From Nitrospirota bacterium (GTDB lineage Bacteria; Nitrospirota; Thermodesulfovibrionia; Thermodesulfovibrionales; Magnetobacteriaceae): a DNA stretch of 39,449 nucleotides. The stretch is from assembly GCA_015233725.1 (NCBI GenBank), contig JADFXD010000021.1, positions 1-39,449 on the forward strand. The letters are read 5' to 3'. Of this stretch, positions 33,055 to 39,449 are shown piece by piece. The notes under the pieces are model-generated. The model was not told the origin of the DNA, searched no databases, and saw only the letters and a program-made list of their open reading frames with translations. The position numbers and the translations under genes are program-made. Each line of letters opens with the position of its first letter. Position 1 is the stretch's first letter.

Positions 33055-35553
33055 CTATGGTTTTAGCGTCACGAATGCCCATACTGTTTCCTTGTTAGAG
33101 TCCTGTATGCTGATGGTTACCGGTACCGCGGTGGTAACGGTCTTGAGCACTGTCACCGTGAGCGTATCGGCTGTGTTGTCGATGACCGCGCTTACGAGGC
33201 TTGGATTGCTGACCTTAGAGACGCTGTATGGCTCTTGACCGCCATCGAGATTAAACGTAGCGGTATCGCCCACCTTCGGTGAGGTGAGGGTCGCACTTGC
33301 CGGTGTTACACTTGGCCTGTCGTTGTCAACCACAAACCAGTCGGGATCGCCAGCCGAACTTAAGGACAGAAAACCCTTATCAATGATAGTAGCGCCATTC
33401 ATCAGCCACATGTAGAGCTGACCCGTCTCGCCGTTCTCCCATATAAGGTCGAGCATACCGTCGCCGTTGTAATCTCCGAGCCTGATTATCTGCCAGCTAT
33501 CATCTAACACCGTAGCGACTATACTAGCACCCTTTACGGTTGCTCCATCCATAAACCAGATGGCCACCTCTCCGGTCTTGACGTTCTTGAAGAGGATATC
33601 GGCCTTGCCATCGCCGTCAAAGTCACCGACCCTGGCGACACGCCATTGTGGGTCATTTAAAGGTAGTGGCACCATCTTTGCGGGGCTCTTTGTCGTTGCG
33701 CCATCCATAAACCACAGGGCCAGCTTTCCCATGCCCTCATGCCTGAAGAGGATGTCGGCTCTGCCGTCGCCATCAAAATCGGCCACACCGGCTATCTCCC
33801 AATCTCCGCCCGGGCTATTGTTAATAACCTTGGCGTCTGTTACCTGGGCGCCGTTCATAAACCAGATGACCATCTGACCATTGCCCTTTTGTCTGAAGAG
33901 GAGGTCGTCCATACCGTCGCCATTGAAGTCTCCAACAGCCCTGACGTACCAGTCCTTCTTGTCTATCTTGTTAAACGTCACAGGGGCATGATCTCTTAGT
34001 TTCAAGCCGTCCATAAACCACATATGTAACGAACCATCTTTGGTGTTTCTCCAGAGGACGTCGGTCTTGCCATCGCCGTCAAAGTCTCCTACCACGTCTA
34101 TCTCCCAATCAAGCGGCACAGTGCCGGGGGAGCCGTAGCTTGTGACATTGTCGCTGTTCATCAACCATATGCCAACCATGCCCGTTCTTTGGTGATGCCA
34201 CAGGATATCGCTCTTACCGTCGCCATCATAGTCGTGGATCACCCTACGTACGGCAGGGCCGCTTCCCGTAAAGCTGGCCGTTACCAACTTACTGGAGGCC
34301 ATCGTCACCTTACAGCTATTGCCAGTTGAGTTATCGCTTGCCGGATCGCAGCCCGACCAGCCGCCAAATTTCGAACCCGCATCCGCTGCCGCCGTTAGGG
34401 TCACAACCGTACCCTGGGCATAGGGGGCAGAGGCGCTAGGACATGTTGAGCCACAACTTATACCCGTTGGGGTACTTACTACAGCGCCCGTGCCGGTACC
34501 GGTCTTGCGCACGGTCAGCGTGATACCGGAGGTCGTGCCCTTGTTAAACGTGGCCGTCACCGCCTTGTTATCCGACATCGTCACTTTACATGGCGCAGGG
34601 GTATCACCGGTGTTTGAGCTTGAATCGCCGCTGCCCTGGTCACAACCGCTCCAGGAGGCAAACGTTGAACCTTGATCGGGCTTGGCCATCAATGTCACCA
34701 CCATGCCCTTGGGGTAGGAGGCCGAACACGCCGAGGCAGTCGCGCCCGTCGCACTACAATTTATACCCTCCGGGGAACTCATTACCGTACCGGAGCCATC
34801 GCCGACCTCACTTACGGTGAGCTTCACGCCGGTGGTTGTAGCCTTGTTAAACGTGGCCGTCACCGCCTTATCCGCCGACAGTGTTACCTTACACTGCGCA
34901 GGGTTAGTTGGAACGTCTGAGCTTGTAGTGGTGCTGCCCTGGTCACAACCGGCCCAGCCACCAAATGTTGAACCGACAGCAGGCATGGCCGTCAATGTCA
35001 CCACCGTGCCCTGTGGATAGGGGGCCGAACACGCCGAAACAGTCGCATCATCCGCTGCAGTTGTTCCAGTTGTTCCACAATTTATACCCGGGGGAGTGCT
35101 GCTTGCCATACCGGTGCCATCGCCGGCCTTATTTACGGTGAGCGTAACGGTTGTAACCTTTTTAAACGTGGCCGTCACCGTCTTGTTATCCGACATCGTC
35201 ACCTTACACTGCGTAACGTCAATTGGAGCGCCGACACCCATACTTGGGTCACAGCCAGCCCAGGAACCAAGCGTTGAACCTGCATCAGGCTTGGCCGTCA
35301 ACATCACTATAGTACCCTGGGGATAAGAGGCCGAACACGCCGAGGCAGTTGCACCCGTCGCGCCACAATTTATACCATCGGGGTTGCTCCCTACCATGCC
35401 AGTGCCATCACCAGCCTCACTTACGGTGAGCTTCACGCCGGTAGTTGCCGCATACCCTGGCTGAACCGACAACATCAAAAAAGCAAGCAGCACGCCAAAT
35501 ACTGCAAAAACATACGATAGGCGACTATCCATTAACCTTCTGACATAACTCAT
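33055..35553 (-). CDS. Large secreted protein with bacterial repeat domains and FG-GAP/VCBS repeats
   Basis: This 832-residue exported protein has a signal peptide (about 1-36, ending G-Y-A-A). Four repeats of about 95 residues follow (G-D-G-T-G, I-N-C-G, Y-P-Q-G-T-V-V-T-L-T-A, F-G-G-W-A-G-C-D, C-K-V-T-M, V-T-A-T-F), matching the divergent InlB B-repeat-like family. Each has paired cysteines. From about 430 to 740 six FG-GAP-like repeats appear, each with D-G-D-G-x-x-D-I-L-type calcium loops followed by W-F-M-D-G. An Ig-like tail follows (S-V-T-P-A-S-A-T-L-T). GGAGG seven bases upstream supports the start. It probably acts as a surface or extracellular binding protein. No anchor or sorting signal was recognised. 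Confidence 0.92.
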   Translation of the reverse strand: MSYVRRLMDSRLSYVFAVFGVLLAFLMLSVQPGYAATTGVKLTVSEAGDGTGMVGSNPDGINCGATGATASACSASYPQGTIVMLTAKPDAGSTLGSWAGCDPSMGVGAPIDVTQCKVTMSDNKTVTATFKKVTTVTLTVNKAGDGTGMASSTPPGINCGTTGTTAADDATVSACSAPYPQGTVVTLTAMPAVGSTFGGWAGCDQGSTTTSSDVPTNPAQCKVTLSADKAVTATFNKATTTGVKLTVSEVGDGSGTVMSSPEGINCSATGATASACSASYPKGMVVTLMAKPDQGSTFASWSGCDQGSGDSSSNTGDTPAPCKVTMSDNKAVTATFNKGTTSGITLTVRKTGTGTGAVVSTPTGISCGSTCPSASAPYAQGTVVTLTAAADAGSKFGGWSGCDPASDNSTGNSCKVTMASSKLVTASFTGSGPAVRRVIHDYDGDGKSDILWHHQRTGMVGIWLMNSDNVTSYGSPGTVPLDWEIDVVGDFDGDGKTDVLWRNTKDGSLHMWFMDGLKLRDHAPVTFNKIDKKDWYVRAVGDFNGDGMDDLLFRQKGNGQMVIWFMNGAQVTDAKVINNSPGGDWEIAGVADFDGDGRADILFRHEGMGKLALWFMDGATTKSPAKMVPLPLNDPQWRVARVGDFDGDGKADILFKNVKTGEVAIWFMDGATVKGASIVATVLDDSWQIIRLGDYNGDGMLDLIWENGETGQLYMWLMNGATIIDKGFLSLSSAGDPDWFVVDNDRPSVTPASATLTSPKVGDTATFNLDGGQEPYSVSKVSNPSLVSAVIDNTADTLTVTVLKTVTTAVPVTISIQDSNKETVWAFVTLKP

Positions 35554-35959
35554 AAAATATCCTCCAAAATCTTTAGATACTTGTTTCTGTCTTTACACCC
35601 TCTTCTTAATAACCCTTCCATTGCCTATGACAGTTATCACACTATCACATCCTGCCTCCCTCCTTTCAATGTCGATTATTAAACTAATCTTATCCTTTTA
35701 TATTATATTAAAACAATCAAACATAAAAAGATGTCACCTGGATGACATTTGCAAAAAAAACTTTTCTTGTATCTTATTTATATTTCATGGTAACTACATC
35801 TTTGACCTTCTGGATTCCTGCTTACGCAGCAATGACATACCTGGCAAAACGCCCTGCGACCGTGTGGATGACATCTATGCTTACCTTCATATTTTTTGCG
35901 TTACAATATTTATTTTGATAAATCCGTATGAATACTTTAAATTCTAATATCAAGTGTAT
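35554..35959. other. AT-rich spacer upstream of the repressor gene
   Basis: This stretch of about 400 bases between divergent genes holds the upstream region of the surface-protein gene, a long AT-rich part and one half-copy of the REP/MITE-like element (35811-35838). A plus-strand frame from 35621 to 35947 has no ribosome binding site, no recognisable domain and runs through the repeat half, so I do not call it a gene. Confidence 0.6.
35811..35838 (+). repeat. Half-copy of the REP/MITE-like element
   Basis: TGGATTCCTG, CTTACGCAGC and AATGACAT match the left end of the inverted-repeat element at 38092-38170 with few differences. The right half is absent. Confidence 0.6.
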
Positions 35960-35965
35960 TACAAT
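35960..35965 (+). promoter_or_regulatory. Candidate -10 box of the repressor gene (leaderless)
   Basis: TACAAT ends seven bases before ATG 35973, and no Shine-Dalgarno sequence is present. No good -35 match is visible. Confidence 0.35.
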
Positions 35966-35972
35966 AGCTATT

Positions 35973-36602
35973 ATGAACTCAGTGATAGATGAAAGAGTAC
36001 GTAGCAAGATAGTTAGGATCTTAGAACAGCGCGGTATAAGGCAGCGAGAGCTGGCGGAGATGATTGGGGTTATGCCTCAGAATCTTAACGCCTACATGAC
36101 CGGCAAGCGGGGTTTCGGTAAGAAGAACATAGCTCGGATAGCCAAGGCATTAAATATCCCGGAGGAGTCTTTCTACTCCGACCCGATGGCAAACCGTTCA
36201 CGGCTAAAGAAGGCAAGAAAGGTACCCCTTCTGTCCTGGGCCAATGCCGGGGTATGGCACGAGTCGGTAGACATCTTCCAGGAGGGTTATGCCCAGGAAT
36301 GGTTGGCATATGACGCCTCCGACCCCCACGCATTTGCCCTGCACATCGTGGATAACGCAATGGAACCGGAGTTTAGGCCCGGCGACGTCGTGATCGTCTC
36401 ACCGTCGATCGCACCACTAACCGGTGACTTCGTCCTGGCCAAAAACGGCAACAACGTAGTTATTAGAAGGTTGAAGTCTCTTGAATTGGCGCTGCTGCTC
36501 AAGCCGCTCAACCCTGACTATGACGATATCCACGTCGCAAACAAAGACAAAAAGCTCCTGCGCCTTATAGGCAAGATAGTCGCCCGGTTCGTGAAATATT
36601 AG
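35973..36602 (+). CDS. CI-like HTH/S24 repressor lacking the peptidase dyad
   Basis: The product of 209 residues has an N-terminal HTH of the Cro/CI type (about 8-66: R-Q-R-E-L-A-E-M-I-G-V-M-P-Q-N-L-N-A-Y). The C-terminal domain has the LexA/CI S24 fold (about 84-209: G-D-F-V-L-A-K, L-K-P-L-N-P-D-Y, I-G-K-I-V-A). At the place of the usual D-S-M-E-P the sequence is D-N-A-M-E-P, so the catalytic serine is Ala129. At the lysine position (usual F-K-K-L / V-K-R-L) it reads V-I-R-R-L, giving Arg165. Self-cleavage should therefore be impossible and the protein probably represses without SOS induction or responds to another signal (inference). I prefer ATG 35973 over an upstream ATG at 35928 because family members start close to the HTH. 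No phage genes lie nearby. Confidence 0.85.
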   Translation: MNSVIDERVRSKIVRILEQRGIRQRELAEMIGVMPQNLNAYMTGKRGFGKKNIARIAKALNIPEESFYSDPMANRSRLKKARKVPLLSWANAGVWHESVDIFQEGYAQEWLAYDASDPHAFALHIVDNAMEPEFRPGDVVIVSPSIAPLTGDFVLAKNGNNVVIRRLKSLELALLLKPLNPDYDDIHVANKDKKLLRLIGKIVARFVKY

Positions 36603-36945
36603 CGTGAGATATTAAATCGCGTGAGATACTAACTCTGTCTTGGCAGATTACACCGCGATGGTGTGTACGGTGTATAACGATGTGTGTATGAACTAAATAC
36701 AGATATGGATCGTTTTTTTCTTTATTTGTATTTTAATTATTAGTAATTATTTAATAGTTCATCCTCATCGTTTACATACCGTTTCCTGTTGTGGTTTCCA
36801 GGGTATGGAGCCTGGGTTTCCGGCGTGTCTTGCTGGTTATACCGCGGGAGTTTCCGGCGCGTTTACCTCCTACGCGAAAATGCCCGATCAGACGGCATTA
36901 TCTGCGGCTATTAGCGGGTTTTCAGGAGTCGCAAGGGAAAAAATC
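36603..36945. other. Spacer without a recognised gene
   Basis: Just after the repressor stop the sequence GCGTGAGATA(T/C)TAA occurs twice (36602-36633), possibly an operator-like direct repeat. A very AT-rich part (about 36700-36765) follows, then a GC-richer part with two copies of GTTTCCGGCG. A frame from 36791 to 36973 overlaps panD antisense and shows no domain. I see no gene here. Confidence 0.55.
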
Positions 36946-37299
36946 TTACAGCGGTAGTGGATTATTCTCCTGAGACAACACCACTATCTTAGGCTGGTAG
37001 TGAGCCAGCTCTTCCTCTCTCACGTAGCAGAAGCTAAATATGATGACCCGATCACCGACGACACCCCTGCGTGCCGCAGCACCGTTTAGGCATATCTGCC
37101 TGGCCCCACGCTCCCCGGGGATGATATAGGTCTCGAACCTCTCACCGTTGGTCACGTTACTGACCATGATCTTTTCATACGCGACCATGCCGGTCAGCTC
37201 CATAAGGTCCTCATCCACGGTCAGACTCCCACTATAATTGATATTGGCCTCCGTCACCCTCGCCATGTGCAACTTCGCCCTCAACATACATCTATACAT
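36946..37299 (-). CDS. panD: Aspartate 1-decarboxylase (pyruvoyl enzyme)
   Basis: This 117-residue proenzyme cleaves itself between G24 and S25 (N-Y-S-G-S-L-T-V-D), the serine becoming the pyruvoyl group that decarboxylates aspartate to beta-alanine for pantothenate and CoA. Other conserved parts are M-L-R-A-K-L-H at the start, V-T-N-G-E-R-F-E-T-Y, G-E-R-G-A-R-Q-I-C-L-N-G-A-A-A and G-D-R-V-I-I-F-S-F. The start ATG 37299 matches the family N-terminus, with GGAGG somewhat far upstream (11 bases). It stands alone, without panB or panC in the window. Confidence 0.97.
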   Translation of the reverse strand: MYRCMLRAKLHMARVTEANINYSGSLTVDEDLMELTGMVAYEKIMVSNVTNGERFETYIIPGERGARQICLNGAAARRGVVGDRVIIFSFCYVREEELAHYQPKIVVLSQENNPLPL

Positions 37300-37401
37300 A
37301 ATAAAACTATCCTCCCTTTCCTATATAATAACATGAAACCAGAGACAATGCAATCAAGAAATCCACGCCACAAATCAAGCCTCAAGCGCCACGGTATGGC
37401 G

Positions 37402-37486
37402 CGTCAAGGGGACTTCTTTGTGGCCGGGCCAGGAGCGTCTTGGAGCGAAGGAGAAGCGGCTCCCGCCCCCCTTCTTTCTTTTCTTT
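37402..37486 (+). repeat. Dispersed GC-rich element with one degenerate 27-bp module
   Basis: GTCAAGGGGACTTC is followed by CCAGGAGCGTCTTGGAGCG, which is the module stem with one G-T mismatch, then GAAGCGGCTCCCGCCCCCC and CTTCTTTCTTTTC. The head is degraded. It links the 27-bp module to the element tail in the same order as at 8648-8739 and at 1-360. It ends about 20 bp from the Uma2 stop in the opposite orientation. Confidence 0.85.
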
Positions 37487-37507
37487 AAATTTCTTTTTAC
37501 TCAATCC

Positions 37508-38038
37508 CTAAAGAGAGAAATCCTCAAAAACGTCCTTTACGTCTATCTCCAGCCCTTCAATGACCTTGGACTTAACTATCCCCTCTCCCTCGGCTAAAGA
37601 AAAAAGCTCGTAGGCATCTCCTTCAATAGTAAGCACTTCTATTGTTTCAAGCTCAGGTAGGACTATCCAGTATTCAGGCACCTTAAACTTTTCGTAAACT
37701 TTTTTCTTGGTAAGTGTGTCTTTAGCATGAGACCCCTTAGAGACGATTTCACATACCATATCGGGGACGCCTCTTATAAAATCCTGAAAGATACTCATGT
37801 TTTCCTTCCTGATAAATAAGATATCCGGCTGTAGTTTTTGTTGCTTTTCTTCAAGGATGACATCTAAAGGCGAGTAATAAACCTTGCCTGCCCTGGTCTT
37901 TTCTATATGTCTGTCTATTTTCCTAAAGATATTCGCGCTAATATTCTGATGCTTACCAAATGGACTAGGCCCCATAACTTCCACCCCATTGATTATCTCT
38001 GTCAGATCAAGGTCTTTCTCTGATGTCTGTGTTGCCAT
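37508..38038 (-). CDS. Uma2-family (DUF820) PD-(D/E)XK-like protein
   Basis: The product of 176 residues belongs to the Uma2 family of restriction-endonuclease-like proteins with no firmly known function. Features are H-Q/G-K-H-Q-N-I-type N-terminal helices, L-Q-P-D-I-L-F-I-R-K, P-D-M-V-C-E-I-V-S-K-G-S and K-K-V-Y-E-K-F-K-V-P-E-Y-W-I-V. These match the P-D...E-V-L-S-P...Y...G-V-x-E-Y-W pattern of the family. The start is ATG 38038 (M-A-T-Q-T-S-E-K-D). The longer frame from 38185 translates the REP/MITE-like repeat (K-W-I-P-A-F-A-A-M-T), a common misannotation. TATAAT lies six bases before the ATG without a ribosome binding site. Confidence 0.85.
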   Translation of the reverse strand: MATQTSEKDLDLTEIINGVEVMGPSPFGKHQNISANIFRKIDRHIEKTRAGKVYYSPLDVILEEKQQKLQPDILFIRKENMSIFQDFIRGVPDMVCEIVSKGSHAKDTLTKKKVYEKFKVPEYWIVLPELETIEVLTIEGDAYELFSLAEGEGIVKSKVIEGLEIDVKDVFEDFSL

Positions 38039-38044
38039 ACAGCT

Positions 38045-38050
38045 ATTATA
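38045..38050 (-). promoter_or_regulatory. Candidate -10 box of the Uma2 gene (leaderless)
   Basis: On the minus strand TATAAT is followed by AGCTGT and then ATG 38038. There is no Shine-Dalgarno sequence and no clear -35 box. Confidence 0.4.
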
Positions 38051-38091
38051 GCATATTTCGATCTGATTAAATACTATGGTTTCGCAGTTTC

Positions 38092-38170
38092 TGGATTCCT
38101 GTTTACACAGCAATGACATGGACGGGCCAAAAATGCCATTTACTGTCATTGCCGCGAAAGCGGGAATCCA
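38092..38170. repeat. REP/MITE-like inverted-repeat element
   Basis: About 27 bp at each end form imperfect inverted repeats. The left end reads TGGATTCCTG...CAATGACA and the right end TGTCATTGCCGCGAAAGCGG followed by GAATCCA. The GCGAAAGCGGGAATCC motif is familiar from many bacterial genomes as a short non-coding mobile repeat. It lies between ispG and the Uma2 gene. A half-copy lies at 35811-35838. Confidence 0.85.
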
Positions 38171-38224
38171 TTTTTCAAACCGCATAAGATGCCTGTTTAG
38201 GAAAAAGTGCGAAAGTATAGTACC

Positions 38225-39283
38225 TTAACAGCCCTCCTGGATCATTTCGATTAGGGCATCTATGACCTTTGCCTCTTCCACCTTGGCTACGATCTGTCCT
38301 TTTTTAAACAACAGCGCCATCCCGGTGCCGCTTGCGACGCCGTAGTCTGCCTCGCGTGCCTCACCGGGGCCGTTGACCTCGCATCCCATGATGGCCACAG
38401 TGATGTCCCTGTCGATGGTGGCCAATCTCTCCTGCGCCGCGGCGACGAGTCTCATAAGGTCTACCCGTGTGCGGCCGCAGGTGGGGCAGGAGACTATGTC
38501 TATGCCTCGGCGTCTGAGTCCAAGCGACTTCAATATTTCGTAGGCAACGCGCACCTCCTCCTGGGGTGGGGCAGTCAGGGAGACGCGCATGGTGTCGCCG
38601 ATACCCTCCGCAAGCAGGATGCCAAGCCCCACGGCGCTCTTTATGATGCCTGTTGAGGGGGGACCGGCCTCCGATATGCCTATGTGCAGCGGGTAGTCGT
38701 AGGCGGCGGAGAACTGTCTGTAGGCCTCGACGGTCATCGGGACGTTGGAGGCCTTTAGGGAGACCTTTATGAGGTCGAAGTCCAGCTCCCTGAGGATATC
38801 GATGTGTCGTGTGGCGCTCTGGACAATGGCCTCTGGGGTGGGGCCGCCGTGGGTCTGTAGCAGGTCCTTTGGCAGGGAGCCGGCGTTGACCCCTATGCGG
38901 ATCGGGATAGCCCTGTCCTTGCAGGCGGCAACCACCTCTTTGACCTTCCAGGTGGCACCGATGTTGCCCGGGTTTATCCGCAGGGCGTCTATGCCGCCGG
39001 CTATGGCCGTCAGGGCCAGGCGGTAGTCAAAGTGTATGTCGGCAATGAGGGGAATGTCAACCTGCGCCCTTATGGCGCTGAGGCACCGGGCAGCCTCCTC
39101 GTTAATCACGGCCAGTCTGACCAGCTCACATCCTGCCTCCTTGAGCTGCCGTATCTGGGTCACGGTGGCTGTCACATCCGTGGTGTCGGTCTTTGTCATC
39201 GATTGGATACTGATGGGGGCGCCCCCACCTATGGCGACACCGCCAATAGCTATTTGCTTGGTGCGTTTGGGGGTATATGTCAT
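38225..39283 (-). CDS. ispG: 4-hydroxy-3-methylbut-2-enyl diphosphate synthase
   Basis: This 352-residue iron-sulfur enzyme (GcpE) makes HMBPP from MEcPP in the MEP isoprenoid pathway. It has a TIM-barrel with G-G-G-A-P-I-S-I-Q-S-M-T-K-T-D-T and L-I-A-D-I-H-F-D-Y, R-I-N-P-G-N-I-G, and G-V-N-A-G-S-L. The C-terminal cluster ligands lie in S-C-P-T-C-G-R-T and M-G-C-E-V-N-G-P-G-E-A, both present. It is the compact bacterial form of normal length. The ATG lies two bases after the upstream mltG stop, with GGAG about ten bases before it, so it is co-transcribed with mltG. Confidence 0.98.
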   Translation of the reverse strand: MTYTPKRTKQIAIGGVAIGGGAPISIQSMTKTDTTDVTATVTQIRQLKEAGCELVRLAVINEEAARCLSAIRAQVDIPLIADIHFDYRLALTAIAGGIDALRINPGNIGATWKVKEVVAACKDRAIPIRIGVNAGSLPKDLLQTHGGPTPEAIVQSATRHIDILRELDFDLIKVSLKASNVPMTVEAYRQFSAAYDYPLHIGISEAGPPSTGIIKSAVGLGILLAEGIGDTMRVSLTAPPQEEVRVAYEILKSLGLRRRGIDIVSCPTCGRTRVDLMRLVAAAQERLATIDRDITVAIMGCEVNGPGEAREADYGVASGTGMALLFKKGQIVAKVEEAKVIDALIEMIQEGC

Positions 39284-39285
39284 AT

Positions 39286-39449
39286 CTATTGTACTCCTTT
39301 TATTGCTGGTGCAGCCGCACCTTTTATTGCAGGGGCCGCCGCACCTTGTCTTTGGTATCTGTTTATGGCCTCCCTGTGCTCCCTGTAGGTTGTGGAGAAG
39401 TGGTGTGTGCCATCCTTTTTTGCCACAAAGTATATGTAGGGCAGATTGG
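39286..39449 (-). CDS. mltG: Endolytic murein transglycosylase MltG, C-terminal end only
   Basis: The partial frame enters from the window edge and stops at TAG 39286-39288. It reads N-L-P-Y-I-Y-F-V-A-K-K-D-G-T-H-H-F-S and Y-R-E-H-R-E-A-I-N-R-Y-Q, the characteristic C-terminus of MltG (YceG-like), which cuts nascent glycan strands at the membrane. After this the protein has a lineage-specific tail with two copies of G-A-A-A-P-A-I-K. It directly precedes ispG. Confidence 0.85.
   Translation of the reverse strand, partial: NLPYIYFVAKKDGTHHFSTTYREHREAINRYQRQGAAAPAIKGAAAPAIKGVQ
39298..39345 (-). repeat. 24-bp tandem duplication at the mltG 3' end
   Basis: Two 24-bp units encode G-A-A-A-P-A-I-K twice, differing at a few synonymous positions. 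They extend the C-terminal tail beyond the conserved MltG end. Confidence 0.88.

Noticed and set aside
35621-35947. 108-codon frame in the AT-rich spacer
   Set aside because: There is no ribosome binding site or domain, and it runs through a repeat half-copy.
37334-37488. Small plus-strand frame ending in P-G-A-S-W-S-E-G-E...L-L-S-F-L
   Set aside because: It is mostly made of a dispersed element and lacks a ribosome binding site. It is best read as non-coding.
38039-38185. N-terminal extension of the Uma2 gene (K-W-I-P-A-F-A-A-M-T...)
   Set aside because: It translates the REP/MITE-like repeat, a known false extension. ATG 38038 fits the family start.

Overview
The window looks like a chromosome segment of a Gram-negative bacterium of roughly balanced base composition. 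It carries a secreted HtrA protease, a lipoprotein with a lipobox, a large secreted surface protein, NtrC/sigma-54-type regulation, GatC (tRNA-dependent amidation), the MEP isoprenoid pathway (IspG), UbiB and a phasin-like protein. Nitrospirota (or a deltaproteobacterial relative) is my best guess, from overall style only. No marker gene in the window settles it. Most genes are housekeeping and no complete phage, transposase or CRISPR array is visible.

Layout. 1-324 is a perfect 27-bp tandem array. 368-4172 is a plus-strand signalling operon (tandem universal stress protein, membrane histidine kinase, sigma-54 response regulator). 4222-12271 is minus strand: gatC, a UvrD/PcrA helicase, glmS, glmU, htrA and yebC. 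12489-14436 is a minus-strand operon with a caspase-like protease carrying a calcium-binding loop, flanked by two tiny secreted peptides. Divergent from it is the nfeD-slipin pair (14563-16737). 16830-20113 (minus) holds a VWA membrane protein and an HDOD/GAF protein. 20202-22385 (plus) holds a GlcD-type FAD oxidase, a DUF1640-like fragment and a full DUF1640-like protein. 22466-25081 (minus) holds a TPR remnant, tRNA-Leu(UAA), ubiB and a phasin-like gene. 25262-30270 (minus) is one tightly coupled operon: small protein, recA, recX, a HicB/lipoprotein chimera and alaS. 30332-32846 is an AT-rich, frameshifted metallophosphoesterase with a GAF-like end. Then follow an FG-GAP surface protein, an S24-type repressor that has lost its catalytic residues, panD, a Uma2-type gene, ispG and the 3' end of mltG.

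The most unusual feature is a family of dispersed elements. A full copy has a G-rich head with a GTCAAGGG-type palindrome, an optional 27-bp palindromic module and a tail of the form GCGCCGCCCCC-CTTCTTTCTTTT. These elements sit just downstream of most genes here, in both orientations. The 27-bp module also occurs inside coding sequences, in frame: six units in the FAD oxidase, three in the VWA protein and related palindromes in the HtrA leader and the NfeD C-terminus. It encodes P-G-A-S-W-S-x-K-E when read forward. Stem bases differ between copies in matched pairs, so the palindrome is kept while its sequence changes. Another element copy fuses a HicB-like domain to a lipoprotein within the recA-alaS operon. 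This resembles the protein-invading palindromic elements known from Rickettsia, but I do not recognise this family.

Smaller observations include a 12-bp repeat expansion in the GlmS linker, a 24-bp duplication at the MltG C-terminus, a REP/MITE-like element before the Uma2 gene, and five genes whose -10-like box lies only 6-7 nt before the ATG with no ribosome binding site, suggesting leaderless transcripts.
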